From Azotimanducus chitobiosivorans (GTDB lineage Bacteria > Pseudomonadota > Gammaproteobacteria > Pseudomonadales > Azotimanducaceae): a stretch of DNA of 64,000 nucleotides. The first letter of the stretch is position 1; every line of letters starts with the position of its first letter. The position numbers and the translations under genes were made by a program. Below are positions 26,303-35,065 of this stretch, piece after piece. The notes under the pieces are model-generated. The model was not told the origin of the DNA, did not search any database, and worked only from the letters and a program-made list of their open reading frames with translations. The stretch is taken from NCBI GenBank assembly GCA_965200235.1, contig OZ241339.1, positions 744,001-808,000 on the forward strand, in the 5' to 3' direction.

Positions 26303-26456
26303 ATAACAGAGTCTCCCGTGCGGCACATGGATGTGCCGCCGCATTCAGTGCCATAAGGCATTGAATGCGCGAGCAAAACAGAATCACAATTCTGTTTTGC
26401 GAGTCTGAACAAGTCCAAGGATGGACTTGTTCAGAGAATACCTAGGAAAGCTCTGA
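26291..26456. repeat. Tandem array of five to six stem-loops, MITE-like, between convergent genes
   Basis: Consecutive hairpins: GGGAGACTCTG/CAGAGTCTCCC (26291-26317), CGGCACA/TGTGCCG (26321-26338), GCATTCAGTGCC/GGCATTGAATGC (26341-26368, one G.U), GCAAAACAGAAT/ATTCTGTTTTGC (26373-26400), CTGAACAAGTCC/GGACTTGTTCAG (26405-26434) and a looser TCAGAG/CTCTGA (26431-26456). The 152 bases 26291-26442 are flanked by TA (26289-26290, 26443-26444), and the two outer ends are imperfect inverted repeats resembling element C ends. Both neighbouring stop codons fall at its edges. It may be a mobile remnant that now terminates both convergent transcripts. Confidence 0.8.
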
Positions 26457-27734
26457 GATCGCCTTGACCGACGAATTGGCTGCTGAGCGGAAGATGCCTT
26501 TCGACATGAGGGATGTCTCTCGCGCGGCGCGGCCTTGATAGATCTTGGCGCGCAGTTCATGCAGCGCCCTGTCATCGGGAGATGCCTCGGTCGCAAGCTC
26601 GATGAGATGGCATGCGAGACGATCGTCTTCGGCCTCGAACAGCGCTTCGGCGCGCTTCGCGAGTTGATTGGCACCGCCCGCGAGCTGTGCGAGCTCGCGG
26701 GCAAGGCTTTGCTGCCGCGCCGGTTTCAGATTGGCCGGATTGCTGTCGTACCAGCCGCCGTACTGCCGCCAGATGTTGCGCACCACAAACTCCGGTTCAT
26801 CGTAGGCCGGACGCAGCCACGGCAGGTCGAGAATCTCTTGCGCGACCGAGACTGAATGAATGGTGTCGTCGAGCGTCGCGCCTTGATTCATCAAGTCGAT
26901 AGCTTCGGTGACGAGCGTTTCAAGCACATCGGCCACCTGCGTCAGCACGTGGTTGATACGACGCTTGCCGGCGATCGGCAGGCCGTGCGCAGGCAGGAAC
27001 AGTTCCGCCTCTCTGCTGGTCATGTCGCGCAGCGCCTCGGCCCACTCAAGCGGGTATCGCTGCACCTTCTGTGGGTTGCCGGCATTCGGAAAATTCCAGA
27101 TGAAGAAGTCGCCGGCGCAGATGGCCTTGTGTGTCGGCATCCAGGCCCAGGTATGGTCGTCGGTCTCGCCGCGTGCATGATTGAGTTCGACCGTGAGGCC
27201 GCCAACGTCATGCCTGATTTGTGTCCGGTAGGTCAGACCCGGTGGCTTGGTGCCCTCCGGCACGAACGCCCCGCTGCCGCCGATCGAATAGCCGCGCCCG
27301 CCAAGCCCGACAAACTGCCGCGCGTTGATCAGCAGGTTGTAGTCGTTGGTGCGCGCATAGCGCTCAAGACGGCGGCCAACATTCTCATGGCCGACGATCA
27401 CCGGCGCGTGACGATCGCCGGCATCGGCGAGAAACGCCGCGCAGCCGCCGACGTGATCGATGTGCCCGTGGGTGTACACAATGGAGTGGAAGCGCTGCGT
27501 CGTCCAGCCGCGGATTGCTTTGACGACGCGTCTCCCCGTGAGGGTGCCGCTGGTGTCGAAGACAATCAATCCCTGCGATGTCTCGAACAGGATCGAATGC
27601 GAGAAGCTTTCGACCATAGCGATGCCGTCGCGAATCTCCGAGAGTTCATTGTTGATGCGATTCACGGGCCCGATTTCGGCGAGATCGCATTTGCCGTCAA
27701 TGATCTCGGTGGACAGCTTGATCAAATCGGACAT
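26442..27734 (-). CDS. Alkylsulfatase-like MBL-fold hydrolase, last gene of the mevalonate operon
   Basis: 430 residues. Zinc motif VYTHGHIDHVGG; further metal residues in ARGETDDHTW, AGDFFIWNFP and LPAHGLP, as in alkyl- or linear primary alkylsulfatase-like enzymes, followed by a helical dimerisation-type region. No signal peptide is seen, unlike the relative at 17567. The ATG start (27732-27734) lies inside idi, an overlap of 13 bases, so it is translated with the isoprenoid genes. A hydrolase of a phosphate, sulfate or thioester in isoprenoid or sterol metabolism is a guess from position only. The TAG stop touches the stem-loop array. Confidence 0.85.
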   Translation of the reverse strand: MSDLIKLSTEIIDGKCDLAEIGPVNRINNELSEIRDGIAMVESFSHSILFETSQGLIVFDTSGTLTGRRVVKAIRGWTTQRFHSIVYTHGHIDHVGGCAAFLADAGDRHAPVIVGHENVGRRLERYARTNDYNLLINARQFVGLGGRGYSIGGSGAFVPEGTKPPGLTYRTQIRHDVGGLTVELNHARGETDDHTWAWMPTHKAICAGDFFIWNFPNAGNPQKVQRYPLEWAEALRDMTSREAELFLPAHGLPIAGKRRINHVLTQVADVLETLVTEAIDLMNQGATLDDTIHSVSVAQEILDLPWLRPAYDEPEFVVRNIWRQYGGWYDSNPANLKPARQQSLARELAQLAGGANQLAKRAEALFEAEDDRLACHLIELATEASPDDRALHELRAKIYQGRAARETSLMSKGIFRSAANSSVKAISELS

Positions 27735-28297
27735 GCGGGATCCTCAAGAATCCTTGGCCATTCGAGCCGCAACCAAGGCGTGAACGATTCAGGCTGACGC
27801 CGCAGGGCATCCGATAGCTGCGCTGCCGAAAGCCAGCGCCATGCGGCGACTTCCCGCTTATTAACGTGCGGGGACTCGGCGCTTCTTGCCCAAAACACAT
27901 GGCACATCTCGTGCTCGCTGCCCGCTTCTTCGAATTGCGCCTGATAGATGAACTTGTAGAGAAAATTCCCTTGAACGTGCATGCCGAGCTCCTGCTCGAC
28001 CCGCCTCACAACAGCTCGGTCAAGCGCCTCGCCTGCGACAGGATGCGAGCAGCACGAGTTTGACCAGTAGCCCGGCCACAGGCGTTTCTCCATGCTGCGC
28101 TGCTGCAAGAGCAGCTCATCTCGATCGTTAAACACGAACACCGAAAAGGCGCGATGCAGCGCACCCTCGCCGTCATGGCACGCGTCTTTCTCCAAGTAGC
28201 CAAGCTCTCGGTCGAGCGCATCCACCAGCACCAGCAGATCCTTATCAGAGGACACTTCCGGGGGGCGAACAGGCTCTTTTGCGAGATCGCAGATCAT
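27722..28297 (-). CDS. idi: Isopentenyl-diphosphate delta-isomerase, type 1
   Basis: 191 residues from ATG 28295-28297, overlapping the HMGR-MK stop as ATGA. It interconverts isopentenyl and dimethylallyl diphosphate in the cytoplasm, using Mg2+/Zn2+. Nudix-fold type 1 marks: HRAFSVFVFN, QQRSMEKRLWPGYWSNSCCSHP (active Cys in the SCCSHP stretch), and the second catalytic Glu in HEMCHVFW. A longer frame upstream to 28513 has no family sequence. It provides the last step of the pathway encoded by the genes just upstream. Confidence 0.96.
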   Translation of the reverse strand: MICDLAKEPVRPPEVSSDKDLLVLVDALDRELGYLEKDACHDGEGALHRAFSVFVFNDRDELLLQQRSMEKRLWPGYWSNSCCSHPVAGEALDRAVVRRVEQELGMHVQGNFLYKFIYQAQFEEAGSEHEMCHVFWARSAESPHVNKREVAAWRWLSAAQLSDALRRQPESFTPWLRLEWPRILEDPACPI

Positions 28298-30588
28298 GCC
28301 GAGGCTTCGATTGTGAGTTTCATGGTCTCGTAGCCAAGGCTTGCGAGCGCGCCACTGACCTCGTCGGCACAATCGGGCGTGAGTGCGATCATGGAGCCGC
28401 CGCCGCCACCGCCGGTCACCTTGGCGCCAAGCGCGCCAGCCTTCCTTGCGGCATGCACCATGCGCTCGATTTCCGGTGAGGACACTTGCAAGCCATTGAG
28501 CAGGCCATGGCATAGGTTCATGGTCTCACCGAGCGACTCCATATCGCCGTTGGTAAACGCGCTGACAGCGCTCATTGTGTAGGCTTCAATTTGATCGAAT
28601 ATGCGATCGTAGGCTTGTGGTCGCTTGGCGCGCGCAGCGGCGACTTGCGAGACCATGCGCGCCGTCAGGCTCTCTCGCCCGGAAATGCCGATCACCAGTG
28701 GCACAGGCTCGGAGGGCGCGACGCGCGAGTACTGCGGCGCGCCCCGGTTCGATTGAAAGAGCAGTGTTTCGCCGTAGGTGGCGACGGTGTTGTCGATGCC
28801 GGAAGGGTTGCCGTGGGCGGCGGTTTCACACTCAAACGCAAGTTCGTTGACGCGCGCGTCATCAAGGCCGAGCGAAAAGTGCAGATCGAGCGCGCGGATC
28901 ACCGCGACGGCGAGCGCCGCCGAGCCGCCGAGACCCATGGCTTTGGGCACTGCCGGAAACACTTCGATCATCATCGATCGCGATTCGAGGCGCAGCTGCC
29001 GAAGCACAAGCGCGAGGATGCCGATGGTGCCTTGCGGATGCTCGTCGAGCGAAGGCACCCGCTGCTCGATGTTCCAGCGTGGAATGAGGAGCTGAATGCC
29101 GCTTGTCGCGTCCTTGACGCGCGCTTCGACGGCGAGCGGAATCGGCGCGGCAAGCGCATGACGACCATAGACAACCGCATGTTCGCCCATGAGGACGATC
29201 TTGCCGCAGGCTTGGCTGCGTGCCTCTTTCGCGCCCACATGTGCCGCGCTCGGCGACGCGCCGGGGGCTCGCCCGCGGATGGACTGCAAGATTTCCTTGG
29301 CTTTCCATACCTTGATGTCCTCGCATTCGATCAGCTCGTCAACCACTTGATCGAAGTGTTCGGCGGGCACCTCGGCGCTCAAGGCGACGCTGCGCGCATG
29401 AAGCGTCATGTGACCTTGCTGTATGCCGACAGTCGAGAGCGCGCGCAGCGCGGCGAAATTCTGCGCGAGTCCGACGGCGCCCATGATCTCTGCGAGCGCG
29501 CGCGCATCGGGCGAGCCGAGAAGTCGATAGCAGAGCTTCACGAGCGGGTTGGATTCGAGCGAACCGCCGACCGTGCCGACTTTCATGGGCATGCAGATCT
29601 CGCCGGCGAGATGGCCATCTTCTGTCTTGTGCCACTTGGTGAGCGACTGATAGCGACCGCTGCGCGCCGCATAGGCGTGCGCCGCAGCTTCAATGGCGCG
29701 CCAGTCGTTGCCGGTGGCGATCGCCACCGGGTCAACGCCGTTCATAATGCCCTTGTTGTGGGTGGTGGCGCGGTATGGATCGGCGATGGCGAGATCGTTC
29801 GCAAGAATAATGCCGTCCCGGACTTCGGCGCCGGAATAGCCCTTGCCCTCAAGGTTCTGTTCGCTGACCACCGCTCTCGCCGTGACGAGCGCACGGTCCG
29901 ACAAGTTGGACAGGATGCGCAGAAACACCCGCCCCCCGGTGATTGATTCGACAAGCGAGGCGATGCCTTCGCACATGGTGTTGACAAGGTTCGCGCCCAT
30001 GGCGTCGCGGGTATCGACAATCAAGTGCAGGACGAGCATCTCGCCGGACGGCGTCGCGTGCGTATGGACTTCGATGGCCTTGGCGCCGCCGCCGCGCGCG
30101 AGCATCTTCGGATGCAGGCTGTTCGCGAGGCCGATAATCTCTTCGCTTCGTGAGGTCAAGTCCGCGGCTGCTTGCTGAGCGTCTGCGATGCCGCCAACTT
30201 GCACCTGGCCGATCAGCAGAGGGTCGGACGCTTCGGCTTGGAATCCGCCGGAGAGCCGGAACAGGCGCGCCGCGCCGGAGAGTCCGGCGACGATCGAAGG
30301 CTCTTCGACGACGAGCGGCACCACGCGATCAATGCCGTTGACAAGGAAATTGAGGCCGAGGCCGAGCGGTAATCCGAAGACACCGATGACGTTCTCGATC
30401 ATGCCGTTCGCGCGCCCGACCTGAAGACCTGCTTCGTCAAGCAGCGCGAGGTCCGCGTCGTCAAGGTGGCCCAAGGACTTGAGCGTATGCGTGCGCTCGG
30501 CGACCGACAGGCGAAAGAAGTCGGGAATGCGCGAAGAAGGTCGCGGTTTGTTTGATTGAGTTGCGAGCGCTTCAGTCACGCCGGACAC
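28294..30588 (-). CDS. mvaA-mvaK1: Fused class II HMG-CoA reductase :: mevalonate kinase
   Basis: 764 residues in one uninterrupted frame. Residues 1-430 are class II HMG-CoA reductase: ENVIGVFGLPLGLGLNFLVNG, Glu95/Glu96 (PLVVEEPS), Lys279 (HNKGIMNG), Asp295 (GNDW) and His393/397 (GHMTLHAR) are the catalytic positions. A linker of about 30 residues rich in Ala, Ser and Gly follows. From about 460 to the end is a GHMP mevalonate kinase: CGKIVLMGEHAVVYG with Lys463, the ATP loop GLGGSAALAVA, the catalytic Asp in GNPSGIDNTVA and the closing TGGGGGGS. Together they make mevalonate from HMG-CoA and then phosphomevalonate. Both halves keep their active residues. The start overlaps the kinase gene upstream by 17 bases. 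Confidence 0.95.
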   Translation of the reverse strand: MSGVTEALATQSNKPRPSSRIPDFFRLSVAERTHTLKSLGHLDDADLALLDEAGLQVGRANGMIENVIGVFGLPLGLGLNFLVNGIDRVVPLVVEEPSIVAGLSGAARLFRLSGGFQAEASDPLLIGQVQVGGIADAQQAAADLTSRSEEIIGLANSLHPKMLARGGGAKAIEVHTHATPSGEMLVLHLIVDTRDAMGANLVNTMCEGIASLVESITGGRVFLRILSNLSDRALVTARAVVSEQNLEGKGYSGAEVRDGIILANDLAIADPYRATTHNKGIMNGVDPVAIATGNDWRAIEAAAHAYAARSGRYQSLTKWHKTEDGHLAGEICMPMKVGTVGGSLESNPLVKLCYRLLGSPDARALAEIMGAVGLAQNFAALRALSTVGIQQGHMTLHARSVALSAEVPAEHFDQVVDELIECEDIKVWKAKEILQSIRGRAPGASPSAAHVGAKEARSQACGKIVLMGEHAVVYGRHALAAPIPLAVEARVKDATSGIQLLIPRWNIEQRVPSLDEHPQGTIGILALVLRQLRLESRSMMIEVFPAVPKAMGLGGSAALAVAVIRALDLHFSLGLDDARVNELAFECETAAHGNPSGIDNTVATYGETLLFQSNRGAPQYSRVAPSEPVPLVIGISGRESLTARMVSQVAAARAKRPQAYDRIFDQIEAYTMSAVSAFTNGDMESLGETMNLCHGLLNGLQVSSPEIERMVHAARKAGALGAKVTGGGGGGSMIALTPDCADEVSGALASLGYETMKLTIEASA

Positions 30589-31459
30589 CGTGCATGTCGA
30601 TTTCGAGGTTCAAGGGAAGTAGGCCGGATTGTACGGCAATGCGCTCAAAGGCTTGCAAGGCCTCTTTGTTATCGGAGAGGGCAATGGAAATGTCGCCGCC
30701 CCCGGCCCCCGATTGCTTGAAGACGAGTGCGCAGTTGAAACGTTTCTCGACTTGCGTGGCTTCGGCTGCGAGCGCTCGCAGATTGTGACCGAGAATGCCC
30801 AAGCCATGCATCTCGTCAAGCGAGCGCAGGCACGACTGAAAGCGCGCGATCGCGTGAATCAGGGCGCGTGCGCTGTCATCGGCCGACGCGGCGATCGCGC
30901 AGGCGGCTTCGACGAGGGCGGTTTTGTCACGCGCGTTGCGCCATCTTTTGATCGCACCGGTGGTCGCTGCGGGGACACTCGACGCAAACGCTTGCCAATG
31001 CAGTCCCTCGGGCAAGGCTGTGGGCGCCGGCGCGTCCCCTTGGCGGTAGAGGAGCACGCCGCCAAAGGTGGAGGCGGCGATGTCGAACCCGCTTCCCATG
31101 CCTGACTGAAAGCGCTTGTGAACGGCAAATGCATCGCGGAAGACATCGTCTGCGTCACCAGCACCAATGAGCTCAGCAGCCGCGACGCACAGCGCCGCTG
31201 ATGATCCCAAGCCGAGTTTCTGGCCTCGGCGAAAAAGCTCGCTTGAGTCCAAGGTAATCTGATCGGACTGGGTGACGGAGAGCTCGAAGTGCTCGGCGAT
31301 GGCGGCGTGCAGCGATGTCGAACAGGGCGTAGGGCATCCGAATGATGCCCGGGCGCGACGATGAACAGCCATCACGAGCGCCGGTGCGCCTTCGAGCACC
31401 GCAAATTCTCCGGCGATCAACACCTTGCCCGGCGCGCTTGCACATGTGGCTACGGACAC
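30572..31459 (-). CDS. mvaK2: Phosphomevalonate kinase (GHMP family)
   Basis: 295 residues. It makes diphosphomevalonate from phosphomevalonate and ATP. Seen: the N-terminal SAPGKVLIAGEFAVLEG, the ATP loop KLGLGSSAALCVAAAE, QSGMGSGFDIAASTFGG (the PMK-specific Gly/Ser stretch) and the C-terminal KQSGAGGGDISIAL. It is shorter than the Gram-positive MvaK2 (about 350-360), the loss being between motifs 2 and 3. Identity as PMK rather than another GHMP kinase rests on these motifs and on its place between mvaD and the HMGR-MK fusion, overlapping both. Confidence 0.92.
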   Translation of the reverse strand: MSVATCASAPGKVLIAGEFAVLEGAPALVMAVHRRARASFGCPTPCSTSLHAAIAEHFELSVTQSDQITLDSSELFRRGQKLGLGSSAALCVAAAELIGAGDADDVFRDAFAVHKRFQSGMGSGFDIAASTFGGVLLYRQGDAPAPTALPEGLHWQAFASSVPAATTGAIKRWRNARDKTALVEAACAIAASADDSARALIHAIARFQSCLRSLDEMHGLGILGHNLRALAAEATQVEKRFNCALVFKQSGAGGGDISIALSDNKEALQAFERIAVQSGLLPLNLEIDMHGVRRD

Positions 31460-32385
31460 GCTCGAATCACCTCCTGCACGCCGGGAACGGCCTGAATCCG
31501 CGCTTCAACGAGCTCGGCGCACTCGGGCAGGTGTATGCATTTGACTTGCGGACCGGCATCGCAGGTGAAAAAGACCGGCACACCCTGTTCTCGAAGCGCA
31601 TCGATGGCTTGAATGACCGCGAATGTGGATGCGTTGAGATAGTGAAGGGGTGGATCGGATGTCTGCATGACGGTCAACATGCCGAAAAAACTCCATCGCG
31701 CCGCCGCCGACAACGCGTCAAAGTCACGCTCCGCAACGGCTCTGACGGCACGGGCATACATCCGCCGGTTGCCTTCGAGCCAAGCAGTGTAGGCGGGCGA
31801 AGTGTCTCGACTGAGGCGCATGCCGTCAGCCGAAGAGACCGCCTTCGATGCGTGCGAGCAGATTGCGACACACACGCCGAGCGGCCAGTCTTCCCAGTCA
31901 AGCGCCTTGCGCGCGCGCCAGGCATCGTGCGTGCTTGCCTGCCCGTCGAGCGAAACAAAGCCTGTGGTGATCGAGCGCGCTGCAGAGGCAGAACCGAGCC
32001 TCGCGAGACGGCTTAAGGAAGCTGTGTCGAGATCGAGATCGAGCAGAGTGTTGATCGCCAGGGTGAGCGCTGCGAACCCGGATGCCGACGACGCAAGCCC
32101 GGCTGCCAATGGAAAATTGCTATGAGAACGAACGGCAAGGGGTGGGATATCCAACTCAAAATCACCACGCAGGCAATGGAGCCAGCGGCCAATGCGGCCG
32201 CTCGTGTCGGGTTGCCCCGAAATAGTGATCTCGTCGTGCGTTGGTGCAACTTCGATGCGCGTCTCGGTGCGCAGAGCAAGTAGCGGGATGGATATCGAGG
32301 GCGTCGCCGGGATGCGCAATGCGTCGTGCGATTTGCCCCAATACTTGATCAGTGCGACATTGGGGTGCGCGACTGCGGAGATCAA
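31450..32385 (-). CDS. mvaD: Diphosphomevalonate decarboxylase
   Basis: 311 residues. It converts diphosphomevalonate to isopentenyl diphosphate with ATP. Marks: HPNVALIKYWGKS at the N-terminus, NFPLAAGLASSASGFAAL (ATP loop), the SASAARS stretch holding the phosphate-binding Arg, TSDPPLHYLN and the C-terminal FTCDAGPQVKC with the catalytic Asp. In most relatives the third motif reads GSGSA; here one Gly is Ser-Ala (GSASA). It overlaps the amidase gene by ATGA and the PMK gene by 10 bases. Confidence 0.95.
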   Translation of the reverse strand: MISAVAHPNVALIKYWGKSHDALRIPATPSISIPLLALRTETRIEVAPTHDEITISGQPDTSGRIGRWLHCLRGDFELDIPPLAVRSHSNFPLAAGLASSASGFAALTLAINTLLDLDLDTASLSRLARLGSASAARSITTGFVSLDGQASTHDAWRARKALDWEDWPLGVCVAICSHASKAVSSADGMRLSRDTSPAYTAWLEGNRRMYARAVRAVAERDFDALSAAARWSFFGMLTVMQTSDPPLHYLNASTFAVIQAIDALREQGVPVFFTCDAGPQVKCIHLPECAELVEARIQAVPGVQEVIRACP

Positions 32386-33803
32386 GGATCTGGAAAGCCG
32401 GGAGGCGGCGTAAATGCGAAGCCTTCGCGCTCCAGCAGTTTCGCGACGCCAATGGTGATCAGGTCGCCGTATTCGGGGCCGACAAGCTGCACGCCGATCG
32501 GCAGTCCGGCGTCGTTCGGCCCGGCTGGGATGACCGTCGAAGGCAGGCAGGCGACGCCGGAGATGCCAGCCCAGAATATCTGGTCGAAATAGGGCATGGA
32601 GTCGCCATCGACATCAACGAACCGTTCGGCAAACGGCCGGTGATCGTGCTTGATCGCCGCGGTCGGCAGCACAGGCTCAAGGATCACGTCGTAGTTCTTG
32701 AAGAATTCGTGATACGACCATCGAATGCGGGCGCGTTGATTGTTGTGCCGCAGCCAATTGAAATGCGACATGATGGTTGCGCGAAGGACCACTGCTTGGC
32801 TCGAGTCGTCGTTCTCGGCGAGCGCGGCGACAGCGCGTTGCCTCTCCTCGTACACGCGCCGCGGGACAGAGCCGCCGAGAAAGCTGTTGAGCAGCAGCCG
32901 GTACTCGTGCCAGATTTTCTCGATAGGCACTTCGGGCCGGGCTTCTTCGTCGACTTTCGCGCCGGCCTCTCGCAAGCATCTCGCGACGAGATGCACGCGC
33001 GCTTCGACTTCCTCGCTGACTCGGCAGAGATCGTGATTGGCAATGACTGCAACACGCAGGTCTTTGAGGCGCCTGTCCCCAAGCGTCGGCAGTTGGTATT
33101 GAATACCGCGAGCGATTTCATCCGGGCGGGCGAGCACTTTCATGGCAAGCTCAAGATCATCGGCGCTTCGTGCGAGCGGGCCGATGACTGCGATATCGGG
33201 CGCGGCGAAGACGCCGGGGAGGGCGTGGCCGCGCGAAGGTATCAGCTCCCATGTCGGCTTGTGGCCGAAGAGTCCGCAACTGTGGGCCGGATTGCGAATG
33301 GAGCCGCCGATATCGGAACCCATCTCCAGCGCGCTGAACCCGGCGGCCAAGGCCGCTGCGCTGCCGCCCGACGAGCCGCCCGGGGTGCGCTCGAGGTCAT
33401 ATGGATTGTTGGTGGTGCCGTAGATGTCGTTGTAGCTTTGCAAGTCGGCGAGATCGAGCGGCACGTTGGTTTTGCCGAAGACGACGGCGCCGGCGCGCCG
33501 CAGCCGTTCGACGGCCACCGCATCGCGCGAGGCAATGTTGTCTTTGAAGGCGGGAATGCCCCAAGTGGTCGGCGTGCCACGCATTTCATAGGCTTCTTTG
33601 ACGGTCATAGGCAGCCCTGACCATGCTCCATTTGCTTGCGCCGCCGCTTCGCGGGCGCGCTCGGTGTCGAGATGCACAAGCGCGTTGATCTTCGCATCGT
33701 GGGCTTCGATGCGTGCGAGGAAGTACCGAAGGAGTTCGCTTGCGCTTATTTCGCGGGCGCGAAGTCGGTGAATGAGTGAAGTCGCGGACTCGTAGGCAAG
33801 CAT
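32382..33803 (-). CDS. Amidase signature family protein, first gene of the mevalonate operon
   Basis: 473 residues. The Ser-cisSer-Lys triad is present: Lys in PMTVKEAYEM (near residue 69) and the two serines in TPGGSSGGSAAALAAG and GSDIGGSIRNPA. Amidase signature enzymes cleave amides, among them fatty acid amides and Glu-tRNA(Gln). There is no GatB or GatC beside it, and the pattern is not GatA-like. A fatty-amide or xenobiotic amidase is possible. It starts the operon and is joined to mvaD by ATGA. Why it is with the mevalonate genes is not clear. The 163 bases to the divergent sterol reductase must hold both promoters; I see only weak boxes there. Confidence 0.9.
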   Translation of the reverse strand: MLAYESATSLIHRLRAREISASELLRYFLARIEAHDAKINALVHLDTERAREAAAQANGAWSGLPMTVKEAYEMRGTPTTWGIPAFKDNIASRDAVAVERLRRAGAVVFGKTNVPLDLADLQSYNDIYGTTNNPYDLERTPGGSSGGSAAALAAGFSALEMGSDIGGSIRNPAHSCGLFGHKPTWELIPSRGHALPGVFAAPDIAVIGPLARSADDLELAMKVLARPDEIARGIQYQLPTLGDRRLKDLRVAVIANHDLCRVSEEVEARVHLVARCLREAGAKVDEEARPEVPIEKIWHEYRLLLNSFLGGSVPRRVYEERQRAVAALAENDDSSQAVVLRATIMSHFNWLRHNNQRARIRWSYHEFFKNYDVILEPVLPTAAIKHDHRPFAERFVDVDGDSMPYFDQIFWAGISGVACLPSTVIPAGPNDAGLPIGVQLVGPEYGDLITIGVAKLLEREGFAFTPPPGFPDP

Positions 33804-33966
33804 TTCTAGCGAGGTTCAAAGTTCGAGCGAGCTAGTGTAGCGGCAATCCCAACCGAAAGACCTGAGACAGCCTGAAGAACAGGTGGAAACGGATATGACA
33901 CATGTTCGGTTGATGGTATAGCATGACTTCCGTTGCCATACGTTTGCACAACACAAGGAATTCTCG

Positions 33967-35037
33967 ATGCCAGACATTCTACTTCCACTGATGGGCGCTT
34001 CGGGGGCAGTGCTCGCGTTCTTCGCCGCGCAGTATGTCGCGTCGCTGCTGCTGCCCGGAGAGCGGGTTGACCTGCCAGACGACGATGGCGGCACGCATGT
34101 CTTCAAATTCAATGGCCTCGCGGCGCTCATCCTGACCTTGGGTGTGGTCGGCGTCGGCCAGGCGCTCGGCTGGTTTTCTCTGTCCGCGCTGTACCACAAT
34201 TTCCTTGAGCTGTTCGTGGCGGCCAATCTGATCACATTGCTGCTTGCCTTTTGGTTGTACTGGCGCGGCAAGGATGCCCCGGGTGCGCCAAGCGGATTCA
34301 TGCGCGGGTTTTTTGTTGGACGGGCACTGAATCCCGTGTGGCGCGGCATGGATGTGAAGTTCTTCAGCTACCGTCCGTCGCTGATCGGGCTCGCGCTGTT
34401 CAATTTGTCCTTTGCGGTCGTTCAGTATGAAAACCATGGGGAGATCACCTTGGCGATGGCTCTCTACCAAGCGTTCACCCTGGTGTACGTGCTCAACTAC
34501 TTCCAATTTGAGCAAGGCATGATCTACACGTGGGACATCATGAGCGAGCGATTCGGATTGATGCTGGCATGGGGCAATCTGGTGTTTGTGCCGTTCTTCT
34601 ACTGCATCGCCGGCTGGTGGCTGGTCGATGCCCCGTACACGCTGTCGCCGGTCGCCGCAGTTTTGATCGCGCTGCTGTTCGCGGTCGGTTTCTGGATGTT
34701 CCGCGGTGCCAATCAGCAGAAGCATCGCTTCAGGCAGGATCCCAACATCACCATCTGGGGACGGCCGGTGGAGACCTTGGACGGGCGCCTTCTCGTGTCC
34801 GGTTTCTGGGGCATAGGTCGTCACCTGAACTACACTGGCGAGATATGCGTCTACACCGCATTGCTGCTGACGACAGGGTTCGTTGCCTGGGAGCCTTGGC
34901 TGCTGCTGGCGTGGCTCGTCGGGCTGCTCGCGCATCGCTCGCATCGAGACGACCTTCGCTGCCAAGCGAAGTACGGCGAACTGTGGGATCGCTACAAGCA
35001 GCGAGCGCGGTTCTCGATGGTGCCTTATATCTATTAA
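33967..35037 (+). CDS. ERG4/ERG24 family sterol reductase (probably sterol C14 reductase)
   Basis: 356 residues, polytopic with about eight or nine membrane helices. ERG4/ERG24 enzymes reduce sterol double bonds at C14, C24 or C7 with NADPH in membranes. The C-terminal cofactor region is clear: LLVSGFWGIGRHLNYTGEI (275-293), where the family has a WWG..RHxNYxGD motif, and HRSHRDDLRCQAKYG ahead of a closing MVPYIY. Start ATG 33967, with AAGGA seven bases upstream. It is followed 28 bases later by CYP51, whose product carries a new C14 double bond, so C14 reduction is the most economical reading. C24 or C7 activity, or isoprenylcysteine methylation-like activity, cannot be fully excluded from sequence. 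Confidence 0.9.
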   Translation: MPDILLPLMGASGAVLAFFAAQYVASLLLPGERVDLPDDDGGTHVFKFNGLAALILTLGVVGVGQALGWFSLSALYHNFLELFVAANLITLLLAFWLYWRGKDAPGAPSGFMRGFFVGRALNPVWRGMDVKFFSYRPSLIGLALFNLSFAVVQYENHGEITLAMALYQAFTLVYVLNYFQFEQGMIYTWDIMSERFGLMLAWGNLVFVPFFYCIAGWWLVDAPYTLSPVAAVLIALLFAVGFWMFRGANQQKHRFRQDPNITIWGRPVETLDGRLLVSGFWGIGRHLNYTGEICVYTALLLTTGFVAWEPWLLLAWLVGLLAHRSHRDDLRCQAKYGELWDRYKQRARFSMVPYIY

Positions 35038-35065
35038 GCCCGCACCGAGGCCAATCTCGAAGCTG

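Noticed and set aside
26291..26456. CRISPR-like array
   Set aside because: The hairpins have different sequences and no regular spacer; they are palindromes, not direct repeats.
28591..29946. 451-codon open frame on the plus strand opposite the HMGR-MK gene
   Set aside because: Composition is that of a shadow frame (Arg, His, Gly rich, no family motif), while the opposite strand encodes two complete enzymes.
32382..33803. GatA subunit of the Glu-tRNA(Gln) amidotransferase
   Set aside because: No GatB or GatC nearby and the text differs from GatA; kept as a general amidase.
34883..35065. N-terminal extension of CYP51 by 61 residues
   Set aside because: It lies within the reductase gene in another frame and reads as shadow; the ATG at 35066 gives a normal P450 start.
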